Shown: in pieces, positions 41,978 through 48,899 of the stretch
How the letters are laid out: every line of letters begins with the position of its first letter
How positions within the stretch are numbered: the stretch's first letter is position 1
Source of the DNA: Spirochaetales bacterium
Lineage (GTDB): Bacteria > Spirochaetota > Spirochaetia > Sphaerochaetales > Sphaerochaetaceae
Assembly (NCBI GenBank): GCA_022788185.1
Contig: JALEVV010000014.1
Coordinates: forward strand, 1 to 60,684
DNA: 60,684 nucleotides
Direction: 5' to 3'
Notes under the pieces: model-generated
The model's input: only the letters and a program-made list of their open reading frames with translations
What the model was told of the DNA's origin: nothing
The model's database searches: none
Translations under genes and position numbers: made by a program

Positions 41978-42154
41978 ATGGGACCAAAAGACAGTAAAAA
42001 GCAGATACCTCTCAGGGTATCGTCATCTCTGTATAATGAACTTGCCGCGTGGGCAGAGGACGATTTCCGTTCACTGAACGGTCAGATCGAGTATCTGCTC
42101 ACGGAGGCAGTGAAAAACAGGAGGAAGAAGAACCTGCCGGAGGCATCTGAATGA
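41978..42154 (+). CDS. Small Arc-like ribbon-helix-helix DNA-binding protein
   Basis: The 58-residue product fits the Arc/MetJ ribbon-helix-helix fold: a short strand (KQIPLRVSSSLYNELAAWAE), then DFRSLNGQIEYLLTEAVKNRRKK, where SLNGQIEYLL matches the second helix of Arc. Two such chains make a DNA-binding dimer. It follows the band-7 gene by 11 bases, an arrangement seen in other bacteria. It may autoregulate the pair through the palindromes at the promoter; this is inference. No toxin gene is adjacent. The ribosome site is weak. Confidence 0.75.
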   Translation: MGPKDSKKQIPLRVSSSLYNELAAWAEDDFRSLNGQIEYLLTEAVKNRRKKNLPEASE

Positions 42155-42163
42155 TTGATTATT

Positions 42164-42197
42164 CCATGCATGAAAAATTATGCATGGTTTTCTATTT
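42164..42197 (+). terminator. Terminator after the band-7 / ribbon-helix-helix operon
   Basis: A perfect eight-base-pair stem CCATGCAT/ATGCATGG around an eight-base A/T-rich loop is followed by TTTTCTATTT. Confidence 0.8.
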
Positions 42198-42202
42198 CCC
42201 TG

Positions 42203-42253
42203 TTGACATGGTAGGTGAATGTAGTGTAGCTTTTACCTATCAAACTGATAGGT
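42203..42253 (+). promoter_or_regulatory. cysK promoter with palindromic operator
   Basis: A perfect TTGACA at 42203-42208, an 18-base spacer and TAGCTT at 42227-42232 form the promoter. A perfect inverted repeat ACCTATCA-AAC-TGATAGGT (42235-42253) covers the predicted start site. A further half-site, TAGGTGAA, lies between -35 and -10. The Rrf2-family regulator encoded downstream is the likely ligand; this is inference. Confidence 0.7.
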
Positions 42254-42268
42254 GTTATGGAGGTTCAT

Positions 42269-43204
42269 ATGGCTCTGTATAAATCAATGGAAGAACTGGT
42301 AGGAAATACCCCTCTCGTCGAGCTCACTAACATAGAGAAGAAATTCAGTCTCAATGCCAGACTTTTCGCAAAGTTTGAGTATTTCAACCCGGCTGGTTCG
42401 GTCAAGGACCGTATCGCCCTTGCCATGATCAATGATGCGGAGAAGAGCGGCCGTCTCAAAAGCGGCGGTGTCATAATTGAACCGACCAGCGGAAACACCG
42501 GTATCGGTCTTGCCGCAGTGGCTGCCGCAAAGGGCTATAAACTCATTATTGTAATGCCTGACACGATGAGTGTCGAGCGCCGCCAGCTCATGAAGGCATA
42601 TGGTGCCGAACTGGTTCTGAGCGAAGGTGCCCAGGGCATGAAGGGAGCCATCGCCAAGGCTGAAGAGATTCATGAGGCAACTCCCGGTTCCATCATCGCA
42701 GGACAGTTCATCAACCCTGCAAACCCGAAGATCCACTACGAGACCACAGGGCCTGAAATCTATGCTGACACCGAAGGAAAGGTTGACATCTTCGTTGCCG
42801 GAGTAGGTACGGGCGGTACCGTCACCGGAGTGGGAAAGTACCTGAAGGAAAAGAAGCCGGAAGTGAAGATCGTTGCAGTCGAGCCTGCCACATCACCGGT
42901 CCTTTCCCAGGGTACCGCAGGTCCCCATAAGATCCAGGGCATCGGTGCCGGATTCGTTCCCGCAGTCCTGGACCGTTCGATCATCGATGAGGTGATCACG
43001 GTATCAAACGAGGATGCCTTCGAGTACGGACGTCTTCCCGGACGCGAGGAAGGATTCCTTGTAGGTATCTCATCAGGAGCTGCCCTCAAGGCTGCAGTCA
43101 CACTGGCAGAGCGGAGTGAGAACGCCGGAAAGAACATCGTCGTGCTCTTCCCCGACACAGGTGACAGATACCTTTCAACACCCCTTTACTCACTGGAGAA
43201 ATAA
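42269..43204 (+). CDS. cysK: Cysteine synthase A (O-acetylserine sulfhydrylase)
   Basis: This 311-residue PLP enzyme makes cysteine from O-acetylserine and sulfide. The cofactor lysine is K46 in [11 protein letters not shown]. The substrate loop is [12 protein letters not shown] near residues 71-82, the phosphate-binding loop is [14 protein letters not shown], and [11 protein letters not shown] is the C-terminal signature. The ATG at 42269 lies six bases after GGAGG; a longer in-frame start at 42257 would place the ribosome site inside the gene. Its stop overlaps the Rrf2 regulator by one base, so enzyme and regulator are co-expressed. Confidence 0.96.
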   Translation: MALYKSMEELVGNTPLVELTNIEKKFSLNARLFAKFEYFNPAGSVKDRIALAMINDAEKSGRLKSGGVIIEPTSGNTGIGLAAVAAAKGYKLIIVMPDTMSVERRQLMKAYGAELVLSEGAQGMKGAIAKAEEIHEATPGSIIAGQFINPANPKIHYETTGPEIYADTEGKVDIFVAGVGTGGTVTGVGKYLKEKKPEVKIVAVEPATSPVLSQGTAGPHKIQGIGAGFVPAVLDRSIIDEVITVSNEDAFEYGRLPGREEGFLVGISSGAALKAAVTLAERSENAGKNIVVLFPDTGDRYLSTPLYSLEK

Positions 43205-43614
43205 TGCTGATATCCACAAAAGGACGCTATGCACTGAGAATGATGACGGATCTTGCCGAACACGGCAAGGAAGGCCCAGTATCCCTTGCCTCGATCGCAT
43301 CGAGGCAGGAGATCTCCCTTAAGTATCTGGAACGCATCATGCCCCTGCTCACCAGGGCAGGGCTTGTCGTGGGTGCTTCCGGTAAGGGAGGCGGTTACAG
43401 ACTGACAAGAAAACCGTCAGAGTACAGTGCAGGCGAAATCCTCAGGGTCACCGAAGGTACCCTTGCCCCCGTTGCCTGTCTTGAGTGTGAATCAAACACC
43501 TGTCCCCGTCACGACAGGTGCAGGACACTCCCTGTCTGGACCAAGCTTGAAGAGCGGATGAACGAGTACCTTGACGGTGTCAATCTTGAAGACATAGTCA
43601 GCGGACAGATCTGA
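43204..43614 (+). CDS. Rrf2-family transcriptional regulator (IscR/CymR-like)
   Basis: This 136-residue protein has the winged helix of the Rrf2 family: [20 protein letters not shown] at the start, then IASRQEISLKYLERIMPLLTRAGLV and GKGGGYRLTRKP. Unlike CymR, it has cysteines at 92, 95, 100 and 106, close to the three cysteines (92, 98, 104) that hold the cluster in IscR. It could therefore sense an iron-sulfur cluster or thiol state. It is translationally coupled to cysK (TAATG overlap). It probably controls the cysK promoter and itself through the palindrome at 42235-42253. Confidence 0.9.
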   Translation: MLISTKGRYALRMMTDLAEHGKEGPVSLASIASRQEISLKYLERIMPLLTRAGLVVGASGKGGGYRLTRKPSEYSAGEILRVTEGTLAPVACLECESNTCPRHDRCRTLPVWTKLEERMNEYLDGVNLEDIVSGQI

Positions 43615-43619
43615 ATTGC

Positions 43620-43657
43620 AGGACCGGTCCAGTAACGGTCCTTTCAGCATTTTTTCC
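43620..43657 (+). terminator. Weak terminator after cysK-Rrf2
   Basis: AGGACCG (43620-43626) pairs with CGGTCCT (43636-43642) around a nine-base loop. A run of six T residues follows nine bases after the stem, so termination may be inefficient. Confidence 0.5.
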
Positions 43658-43720
43658 AAAGACCTGAAAGAGAGGTCTCTGCTGTCATTTCCATACACAG
43701 TTGAATTTTTTCAGACTCCA

Positions 43721-43770
43721 TTGACAGCTAACAGTTATTAGCCTATAGTGTGGCTAATGAACATTAGCCA
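43721..43770 (+). promoter_or_regulatory. TetR operon promoter with two operator palindromes
   Basis: A consensus promoter, TTGACA (43721-43726), 17 bases and TATAGT (43744-43749), is sandwiched by two related palindromes. GCTAA-N6-TTAGC (43727-43742) fills the spacer. The perfect TGGCTAATG-AA-CATTAGCCA (43751-43770) covers the predicted start site and the ATG at 43757. Their centres are 26 bases apart. Autorepression by the TetR protein is the obvious reading. Confidence 0.75.
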
Positions 43771-44374
43771 GAATGATACAAAGAAGAGAATACGTGACAC
43801 TGCCCTGAAGCTCTTTTCGGAAAGAGGGTATGAGGGAGTGAGCGTCAGTGACATTGCTGCCGGAGTGGGCATAAAGGCTCCATCCCTCTACAAACACTAC
43901 AGCAGCAAGATGGAAATATTCATGAGCATCATAGAGGATGCTGAAAAAAGCTTTCGGTCGTTCATCGATACGATAAGACTTGATAACACTTCCAACCCGG
44001 AAGAGCTTACTGAGAATCTTCTTATCGAACGGCTTTCAGCGTATGTCAGTTATGCACTTCATGACGGGGAGTACTCAGCCCTGAGAAAGCTGCTGACGAT
44101 TGAGCAGTACACACTTCCCGAAGCAGCGGGACTTTATGAAAGAATTTATCAGAATGCCCTTTTTTCCTATCACACGGCTTTTTTCACCCAGCTCATTTCC
44201 GCCGGAGCCATGAAAGGGCATGATCCGATGGCAATGGCCATGATGTACGGTGCCCCCGTCATCGTCCTGATCTCATCGTATGACAGGAATGAGAGGAGTG
44301 AAGAGGAAGTGCATGATGCACTGAAGAGGCATGTTAAACAGTTTTATGAAATATTTTCAGGGAGGGAAGAATGA
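43757..44374 (+). CDS. TetR/AcrR family transcriptional regulator
   Basis: The 205-residue protein has the TetR helix-turn-helix at its N-terminus: TKKRIRDTALKLFSERGYEGVSVSDIAAGVGIKAPSLYKHYSSKMEIF. The C-terminal ligand-binding part is diverse, as expected, and gives no clue to the inducer. The ATG at 43757 is preferred because it lies seven bases after the -10 box and inside an operator palindrome; a GTG three codons earlier overlaps the -10. No ribosome site is present, so translation is probably leaderless. It overlaps the flavodoxin gene by four bases and heads the three-gene flavoprotein operon. Confidence 0.9.
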   Translation: MNISQNDTKKRIRDTALKLFSERGYEGVSVSDIAAGVGIKAPSLYKHYSSKMEIFMSIIEDAEKSFRSFIDTIRLDNTSNPEELTENLLIERLSAYVSYALHDGEYSALRKLLTIEQYTLPEAAGLYERIYQNALFSYHTAFFTQLISAGAMKGHDPMAMAMMYGAPVIVLISSYDRNERSEEEVHDALKRHVKQFYEIFSGREE

Positions 44375-44874
44375 CTGAAGCCATTGTTTACACATCAAAG
44401 CACGGAAGCACTGAGGCATATGCCGGGATGCTGTCCGACAGAACGGGAATTCCCGCATACACACTGAAGGAGGCTTTGAAAAAGCTTCCCTCAGGAAGCC
44501 GGATTATCTACATGGGCTGTGTCAGGGCCGATAACGTCCTGGATCTTGACAAGGCTGAGAAGGCCTTCAATGTTGCTGCAGTCTGTGCCGTCGGCATGTC
44601 AAAGACCGGCGAGAACACCGACCGCATCAGGAAGGCATCCCGGATCAGTGAGTCAAAGGCAGTATGCACACTGCAGGGCAACTACCATCCTGAGAGCCTT
44701 AAGGGCATCGACAGACTCATAATGAAGATGATGTCCAAAGTGTTGATTAAGCAGATAAATGAAAAGGAATCCCCCTCAGAGGAAGACAGGATGATGGTAA
44801 AACTGCTGACTGAGGGCGGTGATATGGTGGCGGAAGAGAATCTTGCCGCCGTGCTTGATTGGATGAAAAAATGA
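44371..44874 (+). CDS. Flavodoxin-domain protein
   Basis: The 167-residue protein starts with AIVYTSKHGSTEAYA, the FMN phosphate-binding loop of the flavodoxin fold. GSRIIYMGCVRADNVLDLDKAEKAF follows as the second strand and loop. The later acidic and aromatic FMN-stacking residues are not clear, so it may bind flavin weakly or belong to the HemG-like/flavodoxin_5 group. It lies between a TetR regulator and an FMN-binding lipoprotein, overlapping each by four bases. The three probably form one inducible redox operon. Confidence 0.82.
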   Translation: MTEAIVYTSKHGSTEAYAGMLSDRTGIPAYTLKEALKKLPSGSRIIYMGCVRADNVLDLDKAEKAFNVAAVCAVGMSKTGENTDRIRKASRISESKAVCTLQGNYHPESLKGIDRLIMKMMSKVLIKQINEKESPSEEDRMMVKLLTEGGDMVAEENLAAVLDWMKK

Positions 44875-45248
44875 AAAAGGCATTTGCTGTATTGGCGGTA
44901 ATTCTCATAGTGATGGCTGTCTCATGCTCAGCCATGCTGAGATCTGCAGCCGAGGGTCCCGATTCCCGCCCCATTCCCGATCCCGCCCTTGTTAAGGACG
45001 GAGTATACAGGGGAGTGGAGGAGACTCCTCTTGTGAAGGCGGAAGTCAGCGTGACTGTCAGGAACCACAGAATTACAGCCATTGATATCATCAGGCATGA
45101 GTGCGGTACCGGTAAGAAGGCCGAGGCCATTATCGATGAGATGGTCCGCCTCAATACCAGTGAGGCAGAGCTCGTATCAGGGGCAACGCTTTCATCCAAG
45201 GTGATAAGGGCGGCCGTCAGAAATGCCCTTGCCTCAGGTCTTATCTGA
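44871..45248 (+). CDS. FMN-binding domain protein, membrane-anchored
   Basis: This 125-residue protein has an N-terminal hydrophobic segment (KKAFAVLAVILIVMAVSC) that acts as a signal peptide or anchor; C19 could be lipidated, though the lipobox is weak. The rest is a single FMN_bind domain. LVSGATLSSKVI near residues 102-113 holds T106 in the SGAT motif, where ApbE links FMN to Rnf and Nqr subunits. It is therefore likely an extracytoplasmic covalent flavoprotein. The ATG at 44871 overlaps the flavodoxin stop by four bases. Confidence 0.88.
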   Translation: MKKAFAVLAVILIVMAVSCSAMLRSAAEGPDSRPIPDPALVKDGVYRGVEETPLVKAEVSVTVRNHRITAIDIIRHECGTGKKAEAIIDEMVRLNTSEAELVSGATLSSKVIRAAVRNALASGLI

Positions 45249-45320
45249 CCTCTTCTGGAAAGACGGTTTCGAAGCGCTGAGGTCTCAATGATTATGGTGA
45301 TCCTGATGCCGGAGATATAC

Positions 45321-45349
45321 AAAAACAACGTGAAACTCAGGATTTCACG
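45321..45349 (-). terminator. Terminator after the 45.4-45.9 kb lipoprotein gene
   Basis: Reading leftward, CGTGAAA and TTTCACG arms (45349-45343 and 45335-45329) with a seven-base loop are followed by TTGTTTTTG. Confidence 0.75.
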
Positions 45350-45363
45350 CTTCAGCGGTAAGT

Positions 45364-45858
45364 TCAGAGCAGACTCAGGCTGAGTTCCTTCAGGGCCTCG
45401 GTGAGGGCTGAGGCATTCAGTTCCATTGCCCTGTCAGCGATGATGAGAGAGACGGATACTCCCTCGGGATTACCTATAAGTTCTCCGGCTGCCTCTGGAC
45501 CCAGAACCGATGTGAAGCGGGCTTCCTGCTTCCTTCCTCCCGCGCTCTCCAGAAAGAGAAGCTCTGAATTCTCACATCTGAAGGTCTTTCCGTTCACGGT
45601 GAAGACCAGTACTGCCGTTCTTATGTCTTTCTCGCTTCCGGCCGGGAAGAATACTGAGTAGTTGAGGGTGGCATCCCCGCTGATTCTGAAATCAGTGCAG
45701 GGAAAGTTCAGGTCAGCCTTTACCTCATACCCGCCTTTAAGGACGGTCGGCCTGATGTAGAGCCGTGGCCCCTCAGGGGTGGTAAAGGACATGACACGGG
45801 ATGTGGCACAGGATATGAGGATGAGTGTTACCAGGAGTGCGGCAAATATTTTTTTCAT
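45364..45858 (-). CDS. Predicted lipoprotein of unknown function
   Basis: The 164-residue product begins MKKIFAALLVTLILISC, a clear lipoprotein signal with lipidation at Cys17. The mature part is beta-rich, with strands such as YEVKADLNFPC and TAVLVFTVNGKTFRC. No family was recognised. The ATG at 45858 comes eight bases after the T-rich tail of the TRL gene terminator. GGGAGG in that terminator stem is 16 bases upstream, too far for a normal ribosome site, so translation initiation is unclear. It faces the FMN-binding operon convergently. Confidence 0.72.
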   Translation of the reverse strand: MKKIFAALLVTLILISCATSRVMSFTTPEGPRLYIRPTVLKGGYEVKADLNFPCTDFRISGDATLNYSVFFPAGSEKDIRTAVLVFTVNGKTFRCENSELLFLESAGGRKQEARFTSVLGPEAAGELIGNPEGVSVSLIIADRAMELNASALTEALKELSLSLL

Positions 45859-45865
45859 AATACTG

Positions 45866-45890
45866 AAACAACAACCTCCCGTCAGGGAGG
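45866..45890 (-). terminator. Terminator after the TRL-like gene
   Basis: Reading leftward, CCTCCC-TGAC-GGGAGG (45890-45875) is followed by TTGTTGTTT. It lies between the TRL-like lipoprotein and the next lipoprotein gene. Confidence 0.72.
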
Positions 45891-45912
45891 CTGTCATGAA
45901 GCAATTCCGGTC

Positions 45913-46197
45913 TTACTTTCCGGTTACGACTGTTGAAACGGTTGACCAGAGACCGAAGAAGGTCTGCTTTACGTCAACTGTTGAGATCTCGGTGATGTTA
46001 CCGTCCTTTGCTGCCTTCTGGATGCCATGATCTGCGTTGAATGTCAGGGGCAGAATGCCGAAGAGGTATGTTGCAGATGCATAACCGACCTTTTCTCCGA
46101 CGGGATTGGACGTTGCTGCAACAGGTGCGACAGTCGTACAGCCTGCAAGTGAAAGCAGGACGACAAGAGCAATAAGAATCGAAAAGAGTTTTTTCAT
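45913..46197 (-). CDS. TRL-like family small lipoprotein
   Basis: The 94-residue product has a lipoprotein signal (MKKLFSILIALVVLLSLAGC, Cys20). The mature sequence PVGEKVGYASATYLFGILPLTFNADHGIQKAAKDGNITEISTVD matches the TRL-like family of short bacterial lipoproteins, whose function is unknown. GGAGGAAATAAA precedes the ATG at 46197. It has its own promoter and terminator. It is the size of the family's shortest members. Confidence 0.85.
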   Translation of the reverse strand: MKKLFSILIALVVLLSLAGCTTVAPVAATSNPVGEKVGYASATYLFGILPLTFNADHGIQKAAKDGNITEISTVDVKQTFFGLWSTVSTVVTGK

Positions 46198-46219
46198 TTT
46201 ATTTCCTCCAACACATTCA

Positions 46220-46248
46220 GTTCTAAACTTTATTGAGAGGTAATTCAA
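46220..46248 (-). promoter_or_regulatory. Promoter of the TRL-like gene
   Basis: Reading leftward, TTGAAT (46248-46243), a 17-base spacer and TAGAAC (46225-46220) lie 22 bases before the ATG at 46197. Confidence 0.55.
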
Positions 46249-46277
46249 CGAAAAAAGGAGTCTGTCCTTCAAAAAAG

Positions 46278-46793
46278 TCACAATATCGATGAGAGTTTTT
46301 CCCTTACAGTCTCATCGACCGTCACTATTCTGTCCTGATATGCCTCAAAGGCCAGGAAGCCCGACAGCGGAATGCCGAGAAAAGATGTCATTTCCTCAAA
46401 CTGGCGCCTCAGAAGTTCATACTCCACATCTGTTGTTTCTGCTCCTCCGTTCACGATTACCTTAAGCTCCTTTCCCTTCCACTCCTTAAAGGAGTAGAAA
46501 CGGTCTATGAAGCACTTCAGCTGTGCAGTCACTCCCCAGTAGTAGATGGGGCTCATCAGGATGAGAGTGTCAGCTTCCCTGAGCTTTTCAAGAATGATGG
46601 GGAAATCATCCCGCTGGACGCAGACATGATTTTCATTCCTGTGGCACGCATCGCAGCCGAAACAGGGACCTACCTTATAGTCCCTGATCCTCATGAGGGT
46701 ACAGTTTTCCCAGATGAGTCTCTTTACTTCCTCTGCGAGGGCATCGGTGGTTCCCCTTCTCGGGGAACCTGTGACGATCAGTGTTTTCTTCAT
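46278..46793 (-). CDS. NADPH-dependent FMN reductase-like flavodoxin-fold oxidoreductase
   Basis: This 171-residue protein belongs to the flavodoxin-like FMN_red family (iron-sulfur flavoprotein branch). TLIVTGSPRRGTTDALAEEV binds the FMN phosphate, and LILMSPIYYWGVTAQLKCFIDR is the second flavin-binding block. VGPCFGCDACHRNENHVC near residues 43-60 has four cysteines in a compact set that resembles the iron-sulfur motif of ISF proteins, with slightly different spacing. It starts one base after the oppF stop, so it may be transcribed as the last gene of the opp operon. Confidence 0.85.
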   Translation of the reverse strand: MKKTLIVTGSPRRGTTDALAEEVKRLIWENCTLMRIRDYKVGPCFGCDACHRNENHVCVQRDDFPIILEKLREADTLILMSPIYYWGVTAQLKCFIDRFYSFKEWKGKELKVIVNGGAETTDVEYELLRRQFEEMTSFLGIPLSGFLAFEAYQDRIVTVDETVREKLSSIL

Positions 46794-47768
46794 TCATTTC
46801 TCCATGAGGTGGCATGCACAGCGATGCCTTGAACCGAGGTCCTTAAACTCCGGTACCTGTTCGGAGCAGATCTTCATCGCATAGGGACACCGGGTATGGA
46901 ACTTGCACCCTGAAGGGGGATTTGCCGGTGAGGGCAGGTCTCCCTTAAGAAGGATTCTGTTCATCTTCACTTCCGGATCGGGTACGGGAACCGCTGAGAG
47001 CAGTGCCTGTGTGTACGGATGTCTGGGGTGGCTGAAGAGCTCTCTCTTCGGAGCCATTTCAACCAGGGTTCCCAGGTACATGACTCCGACGACATCGGAG
47101 ATGTACTCCACGACTGAAAGGTCGTGGGAGATGAAGAGGTAACTTATTCCCCGTGCCTGCTGGAGATCCTTCATCAGGTTTATGATCTGGGCCTGGATGG
47201 AGACATCGAGGGCAGAAACAGGCTCATCGGCAATGATGAGATCGGGCTTCAGGGCAAGGGAACGGGCAATGCAGATCCTCTGCCGCTGTCCGCCGGAAAA
47301 CTCGTGGGGATAGCGGTCGATGTGGTATGTCCTCAGTCCGCATACTTTCATGATCTCCATGACGTAGTCGCGGTACTCTTCCTTTGACACTATGCCGTGT
47401 TCCCTGACGGCCTCACCGATGATCTCTCCAACCGGCATTTTGGGATCCAGGGAGGAGTAGGGGTCCTGGAAGATCATCTGGACCTTTGGCCTGATGCTCC
47501 TGAGTTCCTTCCTGTCCAGGGCGAAGATATCACTTCCCTTGTAGTAGGCATGTCCCGCAGTCGGAGGCGTGAGACGGATTATGGTGCGTCCGATGGTGGA
47601 CTTACCGCAGCCGGACTCACCCACGAGGCCGAAGGTCTCGCCCTTGTGGATTTCAAAGGAGACGTCATCGACGGCCCTGACATGTCCGACCACCTTCTGG
47701 AGGACTCCTTTTCTTATCGGGTAGTATTTCTTAAGCCCGACGACATCAAGTACTTTTTCGTCGTTCAC
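46794..47768 (-). CDS. oppF: Oligopeptide ABC transporter ATP-binding protein OppF
   Basis: This 324-residue ATPase powers peptide uptake with OppD. Walker A is GESGCGKST, the signature is LSGGQ-like FSGGQRQRI, and Walker B is [12 protein letters not shown]. The C-terminal oligopeptide-binding extension carries the four-cysteine-type block [14 protein letters not shown], found in OppD/OppF and able to hold an iron-sulfur cluster. It overlaps oppD by four bases. Transport substrate is short peptides; nickel or sugar variants exist but the context fits peptides. Confidence 0.95.
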   Translation of the reverse strand: MNDEKVLDVVGLKKYYPIRKGVLQKVVGHVRAVDDVSFEIHKGETFGLVGESGCGKSTIGRTIIRLTPPTAGHAYYKGSDIFALDRKELRSIRPKVQMIFQDPYSSLDPKMPVGEIIGEAVREHGIVSKEEYRDYVMEIMKVCGLRTYHIDRYPHEFSGGQRQRICIARSLALKPDLIIADEPVSALDVSIQAQIINLMKDLQQARGISYLFISHDLSVVEYISDVVGVMYLGTLVEMAPKRELFSHPRHPYTQALLSAVPVPDPEVKMNRILLKGDLPSPANPPSGCKFHTRCPYAMKICSEQVPEFKDLGSRHRCACHLMEK

Positions 47769-48895
47769 TTTCTAACCTCCGGTGAATATCTGTGGCATGC
47801 CACACGGTGGGTCTCACTCACGCTCACGAGCTCCGGATATGCTCCGCGGCAGCTGGCTATGCACTTCTCGCAGCGGTTGCGGAAGTAGCAGTGGTCAGGC
47901 AGGTTGATCGGATTGGGAACGTTGCCCGGTATCGAGTAGAGCTTTTCATCAGCACCAATCATGTTCGGCCTTGATTTCATCAGTCCGATGGTGTAGGGGT
48001 GGAGCGGATTCTTGAAGATGTCCATCGTCGTACCCATCTCTATGATGCGTCCCGCATACATGACAACCACGATGTCCGCCATCTCCGCAACTACTCCGAG
48101 GTCGTGGGTGATGAGCATGATCGAAGCATCTATCCTGTCCTTGAGGTTTCTCATGAGGTCCAGGATCTGGGCCTGAATCGTCACGTCCAGTGCGGTCGTG
48201 GGCTCATCCGCGATGATGAGCGAGGGATCGCAGGCCAGTGCCATCGCGATTACGATACGCTGTCTCATTCCACCCGAAAGCTCATGGGGATACATTCTGT
48301 ATATGCGCTCCGGATTGGAGATGCCGACGAGCTGGATGAGCTCGAAGGTCTTCTCCATGAGACCCTTTCTGTCCAGGTCCTTCCTGTGGAGTTTCAGGAC
48401 CTCCTGAATCTGGCTTCCGATCGTGAAGACCGGGTTGAGGGTGGTCATCGGTTCCTGGAAGATCATGCTGATCATGTCGCCGCGGATTTTTTCCATCTCC
48501 TTGACAGGTGCCTTCGCGATGTTGATGACCCTGCCGTCATTGGTCCTGAACCTGATCTCACCCGATGCTATCTGTCCCTGAGGCTCCTGAAGCAGCCTCA
48601 TTACGGAAAGGGATGTGACGCTCTTTCCGCAGCCGGACTCACCGACGACACCGACGGTCTTTCCTTTGGGAATGGAGAAGGTGACGCCGTCCACGGCCCT
48701 GACGGTCCCGATGTCGGTGTAGAAGAAGGTATGAAGATCCTCGATCTCGAGGATGTTCGATTCATCCTTAAGGGCAGAGAGGTACTCGCCCTCCGGAACC
48801 TTTTTCTTTTTGTTTCTGTTGTAAAGGCGGTAACGTCTGGCATTTTCGCGTTTTATCGCCTTAAGCTGAAGATTTCGTTCTTTTTCGCTGAGCAT
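47765..48895 (-). CDS. oppD: Oligopeptide ABC transporter ATP-binding protein OppD
   Basis: This 376-residue protein is the second ATPase of the importer. Walker A is [10 protein letters not shown], the signature LSGGMRQRI and Walker B LIIADEPTTALD. The C-terminal extension contains CYFRNRCEKCIASC, the same cysteine block as in OppF. The first 45 residues, which are basic (RENARRYRLYNRNKKKKV), are an unusual addition before the ATPase core. AGAGGTAG precedes the ATG within the end of oppC. The four-gene order oppB-C-D-F is canonical. Confidence 0.95.
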   Translation of the reverse strand: MLSEKERNLQLKAIKRENARRYRLYNRNKKKKVPEGEYLSALKDESNILEIEDLHTFFYTDIGTVRAVDGVTFSIPKGKTVGVVGESGCGKSVTSLSVMRLLQEPQGQIASGEIRFRTNDGRVINIAKAPVKEMEKIRGDMISMIFQEPMTTLNPVFTIGSQIQEVLKLHRKDLDRKGLMEKTFELIQLVGISNPERIYRMYPHELSGGMRQRIVIAMALACDPSLIIADEPTTALDVTIQAQILDLMRNLKDRIDASIMLITHDLGVVAEMADIVVVMYAGRIIEMGTTMDIFKNPLHPYTIGLMKSRPNMIGADEKLYSIPGNVPNPINLPDHCYFRNRCEKCIASCRGAYPELVSVSETHRVACHRYSPEVRK

Positions 48896-48899
48896 GGTA

